Shown here: positions 13,591-20,831 of the stretch, in pieces
How the letters are laid out: each line of letters starts with the position of its first letter
How positions within the stretch are numbered: position 1 is the stretch's first letter
Assembly: GCA_023127875.1 (NCBI GenBank)
Contig: JAGMFA010000016.1
Location: forward strand, 1-20,831
Direction of reading: 5' to 3'
Origin: Candidatus Zixiibacteriota bacterium
Lineage (GTDB): Bacteria; Zixibacteria; MSB-5A5; SM1-73
Length of the DNA: 20,831 bases
The notes under the pieces: model-generated
Seen by the model: the letters and a program-made list of their open reading frames with translations, nothing else
What the model was told of the DNA's origin: nothing
The model's database searches: none
Translations under genes and position numbers: made by a program

Positions 13591-16500
13591 CTATACGATC
13601 TTTGTCTCGCCGATTAACTCTGTGGCTGCTTTCTTTAAATCGAAAAGCAATTCCTGTTTCTTTGGATCTTTCAGGTAATTTCGCTTCAATTCCTCATCTT
13701 TTATATTTTCATTCAGTCTTTTCAAAATCCCGCCAGCATTTTTCAGTTCCTGATAAGCTTTTTCAATGTCATGGGAGGACAAAAACAATTTGCCCAGATG
13801 ATGATGAACCCGCCACAAAACCTCCGAGTTATTTAGCTTTTCTGCCAACCTGAGGGCGGTTTCAAAATCTTTTTGGGCTGACTTCAAATTCCCACTCATC
13901 CATTCTATCCTACCGGAGATTAGATAAAATACAGGTTGGAACAATACATAGCGCGAAAGCCCATAATTTTTGGCTCGATTAAAAAACTCTTTAGACTTCT
14001 CGATCTCTCCCTGATTCAGATAAAGCTCACCGTATTCTAAGTTTAATGAGAAAAATTCCTCTCCGACGTTTAACTTTTTTGCTAAAGCCAAAGCTTCATC
14101 CAGATTTTTCAAAGCCTCTTCAAATTTTTCTTCTTTTTTCTTAAGCCAGCTTTTGATCCGATAAACACTGATCAAAGACCTCTCATCGTCTATGTTATTT
14201 ATGATTCTTGTAGTTTCTTCTAATAACTGCTCAACCTTAAGGGGGTCATTTAGAAGGAGATGAAATTTGGACAGACTTACCCAGGCTGAGATCTGTAATT
14301 CCTTGTCATCTATCTTTTCAGCAGTCTCTTGGGCTTCTTTGAGACATGCAAAAGCCTTCTGGTAATTGCCCAGCTCAGAGTGCATCACCCCCATGTTTTT
14401 TAGTATATATCCCACTCTCTGAGTGAGACCGAGCTTTCGGGCTAAACTCAAGCCCTCCCCGTTATACTTCATGGCGTTTTCATAGCCGCCTATTTTTTGA
14501 AATGTCTCTCCCAAGTTCTCCAGATTAAGGCAATTCTCTTTTTCGTTTCCGGTCTCTTCATTAAGCCTTAAAGACTGCAGAAAATGATCAATGGCTTTGT
14601 GAAATTCGCCCAATTGAACAAGGGTTGCCCCGATATTATTTAAACTGCGGGCTATCCACTCCTTATTATCCAGATCCCTATAAAGGGATAAGGAATCTGC
14701 GAAGTATTTCAGTGCCTGAGAATATTGATGCCGTGACCAATAGACCAATCCCATATTATTCAGAGTGGAAGCCATGGAGGATTTGTTTCCTAACCTTCGG
14801 TCTATCTCCAGTGCCTTCTGGAAAGAGTCGAGGGCTTCTTGGTATTGGCTGTCTATCCAGTAAAGAAGCCCCATGTAACTCAGGGTATCAGCCAGCTGGA
14901 GAGGATCATCTAACTCTTGGTGGATCTTCATGGCTTTCTTAAGACAGGATATCCCCTTTTTGTAATCGTGCTTGAGCCGATAGGTCTCACCCAAGTCATT
15001 ATATGTCTCCGCCAACATCTTAAGATCGGAAGAGCTTTCCGTCAGTTCCAAGATAGTTAGGTAATCTTTCTCTGCCTGGTTAAGCTCACCTACCTTTTTG
15101 CAAAAATCAGCCCTCTTCATCAGAGCCGCCACCTGTTTTTTTGTAGCTTCCTGTCTATCTGGCAATTTCGAGGCAACTTTTATGGCGTTTTTCAGATACC
15201 TCAATACCTCATCGTTGGCAAATCTTTGCTCCATCTTCTCAGCAGAAAGAAGCGCATATTGATAAGCTTTATCGAACATCCTACCTTCAAGATAGTGGAA
15301 TGCTATCTCGAAAACAGATTCTTCCTCCTCCTTCGAGCTGATCTTTTCCAGAAGCTCTCCTACCTTTTTGTGCCAACTGATTCGCTCCGCCTCATCCAAT
15401 CTCTGATAAAGAAGAGTTTGCAGACTTTGATTGGCAAATTCATAATAGATCTTATCTCTAATAGATTCTTCCTTTCTGATGAACAGTTGGTCCTGGGTCA
15501 GAGACGACAAAATCTCCGATAAAGTTTTCTCCTCAAACAGATTTAGCTCCTTTAACAATTTGAGGCTGAACTTTTTCCCTATCACCGCCACCACCTTCAA
15601 AAAATCAAGTGTCTTCTCATCGTATCTTTCCAGGTTCTTGAGCAGGACTGCCTCAATCGATTCCGGAACCACCGATTCCTTCAGTTTTTGGATGTCTGCT
15701 GTCCAAATGGAGTCCTTCAAAAGGATGATGCCCTTCTTCAGCAAGTATTTCAGCACTTCCATAATGAAAAATGGATTGCCCGATGTTCTTTGGTGAACGT
15801 AATCAAAAAACATAGGGGGGAATTTCTGTTTAGTGAATTTGGAGGAAATCAAATCTTTGGTTCTGGAAAGATCAAATCGATTGAGTTTTACATACTTAGT
15901 ATCTCCTCCCTTCAGACACTGGTTAATCAGGCTCCCAAGCAAGGGGTTCTCTTTTAAATTCTCTTCACGTAAAGAACCACACAAAAATATCTTGCCCCGA
16001 TCTTTCTGTCTTTGGAAATGCTCCAAAAACTGCAGGGTGTGGGTGTCCGCCCATTGCAGGTTTTCAATAACTATTGCCAAAGGAAAGGCTTGGGATATCC
16101 TAACCAGAAGATCTGTGATCTTTTGGTGAAAAAAGGTCTGGGCTTCGGAAGAGGTAGATTCTTTTTCTGACCATTTGAAGATTTCTTTTAGATTACCTAC
16201 GTTGTGATCAGTAGGTCGATTCTCGACAAAAGGCTCCAGCTTATGCAAGATCTCCATTAGAGGTTGATAAGCTAAGGTTTGGTTTTCCAAACAGTTTGAG
16301 TCCACAAAGACGATCCCTTGAAGCTGACACTTTATCTTAAGATGTTTGAGAAGAAAGCTCTTACCTGTCCCCTGCTCACCTGAAAGAAAAAGACAGCTTC
16401 CCTGGGAGGAAACCGCCCGTTTTAGACCATCTTCAAGCTGGCTTTCCTCCGTCTCCCTTCCCACCATCGGACCACTATAAAGATGAGCAAGGAGGGTCTT

Positions 16501-17400
16501 GTCCTGCGAAAAAACCGGACTTTGGGCTTTTTTGAAATCTCCTTCAAGCTGTGCCATTATAATTTCCTTCACCTGGGTGGCATTGTCCGGACGATCGGCA
16601 GGAGACTTCTTCAGAAGTTTCATGATCAGTTCATTTAAAGATGAAAGAAGATGGTGATTCAGCTCCGATGGCGGGGTAGGCTTCTGCTGAAGATGGGCGG
16701 AGACGATTTTAACCGGATCATCGAAAGAAAAGGGAAGTTTGGAGGTGACCAGCTCATAAAGAATAACCCCCAGAGAATAAAGATCGGTTCTTTGGTCTAG
16801 GGGCTCTTCTAAAAACATCTCCGGAGCCATGTAAGGGAGAGTGCCTTTTGTTTCTTTGCCCCTTTTTGATCCCATCTTCTCGGATAATCCAAAGTCCAAA
16901 ACTTTAGAACGGAAGATTTCATCTGTTATCTTGAGGTTGTCCGGCTTAAGATCACAATGCACTATTCCCCGAGGATGAAGAAATTCCAAAATATCACAGA
17001 TTTGCCAAATCAGATAGGTGAGTTTTTCAAACTCAGCCGATGCCTCTTGAGGATCAAGAAAGTTACCAAAAACTTGCTCAAGGCTTTTACCCTCCACGAA
17101 TTCCATGGTAAAATAGGGAAACAGCTTCCCCGGATGCTCGGCATCCTCTGAATAACCAAAATCCAAGACCTCCACCACACCCGGATGTTTGAGTTGAAAA
17201 AGAAGCAAAAATTCTCTTTTGAAGTCTTGTAAGAGAGAAGGATCCTCAACATCTGTGGCAAGAACTTTAAGGGCAATGTCTTTTCCAATCCACCGATCGT
17301 AAGCTTTATATACCTTTCCTATTCCACCTTCTCCTAGATCCTGCAATATCTCATAGCGATGGGAAAAAATCTTTGAGGTTTTCTTTTCAGACATTTCCAT
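13591..17400 (-). CDS. Ser/Thr protein kinase - AAA-type ATPase - TPR signalling protein
   Basis: A 1269-residue cytosolic protein without membrane segments. Residues about 16-285 form a PknB-like kinase: glycine loop GEGGIGKV (23-30), lysine K45, glutamate E63, catalytic loop HCDLKPDN (D150, N155), DFG (169-171) and APE (192-194), so it should be active. HCD replaces the common HRD, which suggests it does not depend on the arginine-type activation-loop control. Residues about 311-560 are an AAA_16/STAND-like NTPase with Walker A GEQGTGKS (341-348), Walker B LAIVIENLQWAD (441-452) and the downstream GNPFF motif. Residues about 700-1230 are a long row of TPR repeats (for example NDLGETYRLKHDYKKGISCL). 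This is a signal-integrating kinase with a protein-binding solenoid; targets are unknown. It follows the histidine kinase gene by 51 bases, so they are probably co-transcribed. No good ribosome-binding site is seen before ATG 17400 or the ATG two codons later. Confidence 0.9.
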   Translation of the reverse strand: MEMSEKKTSKIFSHRYEILQDLGEGGIGKVYKAYDRWIGKDIALKVLATDVEDPSLLQDFKREFLLLFQLKHPGVVEVLDFGYSEDAEHPGKLFPYFTMEFVEGKSLEQVFGNFLDPQEASAEFEKLTYLIWQICDILEFLHPRGIVHCDLKPDNLKITDEIFRSKVLDFGLSEKMGSKRGKETKGTLPYMAPEMFLEEPLDQRTDLYSLGVILYELVTSKLPFSFDDPVKIVSAHLQQKPTPPSELNHHLLSSLNELIMKLLKKSPADRPDNATQVKEIIMAQLEGDFKKAQSPVFSQDKTLLAHLYSGPMVGRETEESQLEDGLKRAVSSQGSCLFLSGEQGTGKSFLLKHLKIKCQLQGIVFVDSNCLENQTLAYQPLMEILHKLEPFVENRPTDHNVGNLKEIFKWSEKESTSSEAQTFFHQKITDLLVRISQAFPLAIVIENLQWADTHTLQFLEHFQRQKDRGKIFLCGSLREENLKENPLLGSLINQCLKGGDTKYVKLNRFDLSRTKDLISSKFTKQKFPPMFFDYVHQRTSGNPFFIMEVLKYLLKKGIILLKDSIWTADIQKLKESVVPESIEAVLLKNLERYDEKTLDFLKVVAVIGKKFSLKLLKELNLFEEKTLSEILSSLTQDQLFIRKEESIRDKIYYEFANQSLQTLLYQRLDEAERISWHKKVGELLEKISSKEEEESVFEIAFHYLEGRMFDKAYQYALLSAEKMEQRFANDEVLRYLKNAIKVASKLPDRQEATKKQVAALMKRADFCKKVGELNQAEKDYLTILELTESSSDLKMLAETYNDLGETYRLKHDYKKGISCLKKAMKIHQELDDPLQLADTLSYMGLLYWIDSQYQEALDSFQKALEIDRRLGNKSSMASTLNNMGLVYWSRHQYSQALKYFADSLSLYRDLDNKEWIARSLNNIGATLVQLGEFHKAIDHFLQSLRLNEETGNEKENCLNLENLGETFQKIGGYENAMKYNGEGLSLARKLGLTQRVGYILKNMGVMHSELGNYQKAFACLKEAQETAEKIDDKELQISAWVSLSKFHLLLNDPLKVEQLLEETTRIINNIDDERSLISVYRIKSWLKKKEEKFEEALKNLDEALALAKKLNVGEEFFSLNLEYGELYLNQGEIEKSKEFFNRAKNYGLSRYVLFQPVFYLISGRIEWMSGNLKSAQKDFETALRLAEKLNNSEVLWRVHHHLGKLFLSSHDIEKAYQELKNAGGILKRLNENIKDEELKRNYLKDPKKQELLFDLKKAATELIGETKIV

Positions 17401-17451
17401 TAGTATGGGGGAAGGCTCTGGTTGGTAGGAAAACCAGCAAGGGTTTAGACT

Positions 17452-19308
17452 CTAAAGGGGTGGGAGATCATTCAGTTTTGACCTCAATCCACTCTTTTTT
17501 CCCACTGGAAGGGTGATGGTGAGTGTTGTCCCCTCAGGGGAGCTTTCCACAGAGATCTCACCTTCATGATTTTTAACGATTCTTTCACATATGACCAACC
17601 CAAAGCCATGTCCATCCTTCTTGGTGGTGAAATGAGGCTCAAATATCTTGGACAAAAGCTCTGAAGATACCCCGGGACCGGTGTCGGAGATTTTGACCTC
17701 AACCAACTCTTCTCTTTTGACATAAGAGGTGGTGATGCCAATGGTTCCCTGCGGCTCCGCAAGCGTATTTATGGCATCAGCCGCATTGTTTAATATGTTT
17801 AGGAAAACCTGTTGAATTTGTCCTACATCCATAGGTAATGTGGGGAGTTCCGGGTCAAAGACGGTTTCAAATTTTATTCCGGAAAATTGCTTCTGTGGCT
17901 TTAAGGAAAATATCAAATCCTCTATCAGGGTGCGCAGGTTGTATTCGGTTATCTTCGTCTCCAGTTTGGAGAAATCCATAAGCCCATCGGTGAATCTCTT
18001 CATGGTCTCCACGCTCTCCTGTATAGCCTTGGTATTTTTTTCCACTTTGCTGGTATCTTCCTTCTTGAGGTTCAGTGGCAGAAGCTCGGCATTGTTCAGG
18101 ATGATGGTGAGATAGTTGTTGAGCTCGTGTCCGATGGAGGCTGCCATTTCACCCTTAGCCACCAGATTCTGTGAATAGATGAGATATTTCTCTGCTATCA
18201 CTTTCTCAGTTATATCCTCGATTACTAAGATCAGTCCCAGGATGCGGTTATCATAACTATTCAAAGGGCTCACCTTTAAAGATAAAGCCACCTCCTCTGA
18301 TCCGAATCTGTGATAGGATTTGGCCTCCTCAAAAGGCTCGCCGGTATAAAGAACCTGATAGCAGATTTTCTTCCATCTTGCCCTCTCCTCTGAGGGAACT
18401 AAGTCCAGAAGGGAAAGATTCTTAAGAGTTTGATGGTCAGATTTTTCTTTCCAACCTGCTTTTTTGAAAATCTCTTGGGAGGTGCGGTTGGCGATGGTGA
18501 TCTTCAGATTGTTATCCACCACCACTATTCCGATAGGGGTCTTGTTTACCACGTTCTCATTGTAGATTTTCATTGCCAGAAGATTCTCATAAAGCTTGGC
18601 GTTTTCTATGGCTATGGCGGCTTGCCCGGCAAAAAGCTCAAAAAGATAAAGGTCGCTTTGAAGGAAGATGTTGCTTTTGGAGCTGTTATCCACATACAAA
18701 ATCCCGATGATCTTCTCCTTGCTTTTCAGCGGAACGCACATAATTGATTTCAAGTCCAACTCCAGAATGCTTTTCTGCTTGGAATATCTTTCATCGTGCT
18801 GGGCGTCGGAGGTGTATACGGATTTGCCGGTTTTAGCCACACTGGTGGCAATGGACATGGAGATGCGGAAATCCTCCTTGGAGAGGGATTCTTTGCAGAT
18901 ATTATGTGCGGTCTTGAACTGTAGATTGCCTTCTTCGTCTAAAAGCATCAGAAATCCGCGCTCGGCGCGTAAAAGTTTGATGGCTCGCCGCATCACCATT
19001 TGCAGAATGTCATCCAAAACCAAAGTGGAGTTGATGGCTTTGCTTATATCTAACAAAGCCTCCAGGTCGTCTCTTCTCACCTGGGATGAATCTTTTGAAC
19101 CGGACCTCTCCGTCTGCGTCTCCAGCCTAGGCTGAGCTGACTTCACCCGCTCAAAGACCGCCTCCATCTGGGCTAATGTGTCATCCGGGGTAATCGCTTC
19201 GGTGTCTTTCTCATCTTTCTTTTTATCGATTTTTTCAGGAATCTTGGTTTCTCCGAAGAGGATCTTCTCCTCAGCTTCGGTTGTTTCTTCTGAATCTGGA
19301 GTTGACAT
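17452..19308 (-). CDS. Cytoplasmic GAF-PAS sensor histidine kinase
   Basis: The ATG at 19308 is preceded by GGAAAGGGG at good spacing and gives 618 residues; TTG 19356 lacks a ribosome-binding site. The first 75 residues are acidic and low in complexity. GAF spans about 80-239 (ending GQAAIAIENAKLYENL), PAS about 249-369 (TPIGIVVVDNNLKITIANRT), then HisKA with H394 in GHELNNYLTI. The HATPase domain shows an N box NILNNAADAI (504-513), G1 DTGPG (542-546) and G2 GHGFGL (566-571), so it looks catalytically complete. There are no membrane segments, so it senses an internal signal, either a small molecule bound by GAF or one relayed by the next gene's product. No response regulator is encoded in the window. 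It resembles the C-terminal half of fused Ser/Thr-His kinases, in which the kinase-AAA part is joined to GAF-HisKA; here the halves are separate neighbouring genes. Confidence 0.92.
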   Translation of the reverse strand: MSTPDSEETTEAEEKILFGETKIPEKIDKKKDEKDTEAITPDDTLAQMEAVFERVKSAQPRLETQTERSGSKDSSQVRRDDLEALLDISKAINSTLVLDDILQMVMRRAIKLLRAERGFLMLLDEEGNLQFKTAHNICKESLSKEDFRISMSIATSVAKTGKSVYTSDAQHDERYSKQKSILELDLKSIMCVPLKSKEKIIGILYVDNSSKSNIFLQSDLYLFELFAGQAAIAIENAKLYENLLAMKIYNENVVNKTPIGIVVVDNNLKITIANRTSQEIFKKAGWKEKSDHQTLKNLSLLDLVPSEERARWKKICYQVLYTGEPFEEAKSYHRFGSEEVALSLKVSPLNSYDNRILGLILVIEDITEKVIAEKYLIYSQNLVAKGEMAASIGHELNNYLTIILNNAELLPLNLKKEDTSKVEKNTKAIQESVETMKRFTDGLMDFSKLETKITEYNLRTLIEDLIFSLKPQKQFSGIKFETVFDPELPTLPMDVGQIQQVFLNILNNAADAINTLAEPQGTIGITTSYVKREELVEVKISDTGPGVSSELLSKIFEPHFTTKKDGHGFGLVICERIVKNHEGEISVESSPEGTTLTITLPVGKKSGLRSKLNDLPPL

Positions 19309-19382
19309 GCTTTTTTCCCCTTTCCAAGCCAAACTTTCTTTATCGAACTCCCTCAAAAAGCTTAAGTTCTTTTATATTATCG

Positions 19383-19405
19383 GTTAAGAAAAACAATAGC
19401 TTAAC
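19383..19405. promoter_or_regulatory. Inverted repeat upstream of the histidine kinase
   Basis: GTTAAG (19383-19388) and CTTAAC (19400-19405) are separated by 11 A-rich bases. Read on the minus strand, GATAAT follows just downstream and could be a -10 box, but its -35 (TTAAGC) is poor. An operator is possible. Confidence 0.3.
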
Positions 19406-19511
19406 TCGAAAAAAACAGTTAAACAGAAGAATTTTTGGAGGAAAAGGTTCGATTTAATCAAAGGAGGACATAATAGTTTCTGTGATGGCTCAATATTTAC
19501 ATTGCCGAGGG

Positions 19512-19538
19512 TTGACAAGCGTTGTCAATTTGTTTAAT
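19512..19538 (+). promoter_or_regulatory. Candidate promoter and perfect 17-bp palindromic operator of the aminotransferase
   Basis: TTGACAA-GCG-TTGTCAA (19512-19528) is a perfect inverted repeat with 7-bp arms. Its left half is a consensus -35 box, and TTTAAT (19533-19538) could be the -10, although the spacing is 15 rather than 17. A dimeric repressor bound here would cover the -35. The palindrome also puts TTGACA on the minus strand, but no suitable -10 follows there. Confidence 0.4.
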
Positions 19539-19582
19539 TTATTTAATTATGTTGTTATTGCGCTTGAAGAAAAGGAGAATAA

Positions 19583-20779
19583 ATGAGATTGCCCCTGATT
19601 TCCCGAAGAGCAAATGATATGCCTCCCTCGCCCATAAGGAAATTAGTTCCTTTCGCTGATGAGGCAAAGAAAAGAGGCATAAAGATCTATCATCTTAACA
19701 TCGGACAGCCGGATATTCCCACCCCACCAGAGTTTATGGACGCGGTTCGGAATTATAAGGAAGAGGTCTTGGCATATGGTAATTCCAAAGGAAGCCAAGA
19801 ATTCCTTTCAGGACTGGTGCGATATTATAAAAGAAAAAGCATCCAGGTTGAAGAAAAAGATATTCAGATAACCACTGGAGGGAGTGAAGCCATAATCTTT
19901 GCCATGATTTGTGTAGCGGATGTGGGCCATGAGATCGTAGTATTTGAACCGTTTTATACTAACTATAATGGCTTCGCCCAAATGGCAGATGTGAAGTTGA
20001 TTCCCATAACTCTGCAGGCGGAGAATGGTTTCCATCTGCCGCCGGCCGAAAAGATCGAAGAGAAGATCACCTCCAAAACTCGTGCCATCCTTATCTGCTC
20101 TCCTAACAATCCTACCGGGACGGTCTATACCCGAAAAGAGATGGAGATGATAGCCGAAATTAGCAAAAAACATGACCTCTTTGTCCTTTCAGACGAGGTT
20201 TATAGAGAGTTTATCTACGAGGGAAAACATACCAGCATTATGAATATCCAGGGCATCTCCGATCGTGCCATTCTTCTGGATTCTGTCTCTAAAAGATTCA
20301 GCGCCTGCGGGGCGAGGATAGGATGTATGGTGTCAAAAAATGAGGGGGTGATGGATGCGGCTTTAAGAATGGGTCAGGCTAGATTATGTTCTCCTTCCAT
20401 CGAGCAATTTGGGGCGACGGCAGCACTCAACATCACAGATGATTATTTTGAAAAGATGGCGGCAGAGTACAAAAGACGAAGAGATACAGTCTATGATGAG
20501 TTAATGAAAATCCCCGGAGTGGTGTGTCTTAAGCCCAACGGTGCATTTTACATCATGGCAAAGCTGCCGGTTGAAGATATTGAGGATTTTGCCCGGTGGA
20601 TGCTTACTGATTTCTATTGGGATGGAGAAACCACCATGATCGCCCCCGGACCAGGATTTTATGCCACTTCCGGAAGAGGTCAGGATGAGGCACGAATAGC
20701 CTATGTTCTGAACGTGGATGACCTGAAGAAAGCTATGAGAATTCTGGCTAAGGGGATCGAGACCTATAACAAAAGATAA
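19583..20779 (+). CDS. Class I/II PLP-dependent aminotransferase
   Basis: A 398-residue fold-type I aminotransferase of normal length. The PLP-lysine is K237 in SVSKRFSACGARIG. N176 in NNPTG, D204 and Y207 in SDEVY, and R371 in EARIAY fit the residues that hold the cofactor ring, its phenolic oxygen and the substrate carboxylate in aspartate aminotransferase relatives. Near the N-terminus, HLNIGQPDIPTP matches the conserved substrate-side loop of the family. It transfers an amino group between an amino acid and a 2-oxo acid in the cytoplasm. The exact donor (aspartate, alanine, aromatic or other) cannot be told from sequence. It is separated from the histidine kinase by a divergent intergenic region carrying the palindrome at 19512. 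AAGGAG lies six bases before the ATG. No operon partner is inside the window. Confidence 0.93.
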   Translation: MRLPLISRRANDMPPSPIRKLVPFADEAKKRGIKIYHLNIGQPDIPTPPEFMDAVRNYKEEVLAYGNSKGSQEFLSGLVRYYKRKSIQVEEKDIQITTGGSEAIIFAMICVADVGHEIVVFEPFYTNYNGFAQMADVKLIPITLQAENGFHLPPAEKIEEKITSKTRAILICSPNNPTGTVYTRKEMEMIAEISKKHDLFVLSDEVYREFIYEGKHTSIMNIQGISDRAILLDSVSKRFSACGARIGCMVSKNEGVMDAALRMGQARLCSPSIEQFGATAALNITDDYFEKMAAEYKRRRDTVYDELMKIPGVVCLKPNGAFYIMAKLPVEDIEDFARWMLTDFYWDGETTMIAPGPGFYATSGRGQDEARIAYVLNVDDLKKAMRILAKGIETYNKR

Positions 20780-20781
20780 AA

Positions 20782-20802
20782 AAATTGGTTCATCTCCAAT
20801 TT
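20782..20802 (+). terminator. Weak hairpin after the aminotransferase
   Basis: AAATTGG and CCAATTT form a 7-bp stem around TTCATCT, directly after the stop. It is AT-rich and lacks a T run, so termination is uncertain. Downstream, GAGGAGCAGG near 20817-20826 looks like a ribosome-binding site for a gene starting just beyond the window. Confidence 0.25.
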
Positions 20803-20831
20803 AGTGGAGTTACTAAGAGGAGCAGGAAACA

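Overview
The window looks like the chromosome of an uncultivated, Gram-negative-type bacterium, most plausibly a candidate phylum near the FCB (Fibrobacteres-Chlorobi-Bacteroidetes) group, such as Zixibacteria, KSB1, Latescibacteria or WOR-3. This is an inference from gene content: a secreted protease with a type IX secretion (T9SS) type-A-like C-terminal sorting domain, an Omp85 barrel with two POTRA domains, a very large SprA-like outer-membrane protein, paired small DUF5683-like proteins, and a UbiA prenyltransferase of the archaeal-lipid (DGGGP synthase) type. No rRNA, tRNA, CRISPR array or transposase is visible.

Left part (1-13015, all plus strand): a 5'-truncated M6-type metalloprotease with FG-GAP repeats and a sorting domain; two paralogous DUF5683-like exported proteins; a six-bladed NHL propeller protein; a 1163-aa outer-membrane protein; an Omp85/BamA-like assembly protein; and the UbiA prenyltransferase. 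Together they form a cell-envelope and secretion cluster. The spaces between these genes are full of short dispersed palindromes of several families. Two of these lie in-frame just upstream of the likely true starts of the two barrel genes and would lengthen those genes artificially if the longest frame were taken.

Middle (13016-13590): a 575-base stretch between convergent genes. It appears to hold a small self-contained transcription unit: a TTGACA/CATATT promoter with an inverted repeat filling its spacer, competing hairpins ending in a T run, a near-perfect Shine-Dalgarno site, a 27-codon reading frame, a downstream copy of the anti-Shine-Dalgarno sequence, and a terminator-like stem-loop. 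This is the best candidate for something undescribed here.

Right part: on the minus strand, a cytoplasmic GAF-PAS histidine kinase followed by a Ser/Thr kinase-AAA ATPase-TPR protein, probably one operon and a split version of the fused Ser/Thr-His kinases known elsewhere. Divergent from it is a class I PLP aminotransferase whose upstream region carries a perfect 17-bp palindrome on its putative -35 box. A ribosome-binding site at the right edge suggests another gene just outside the window.
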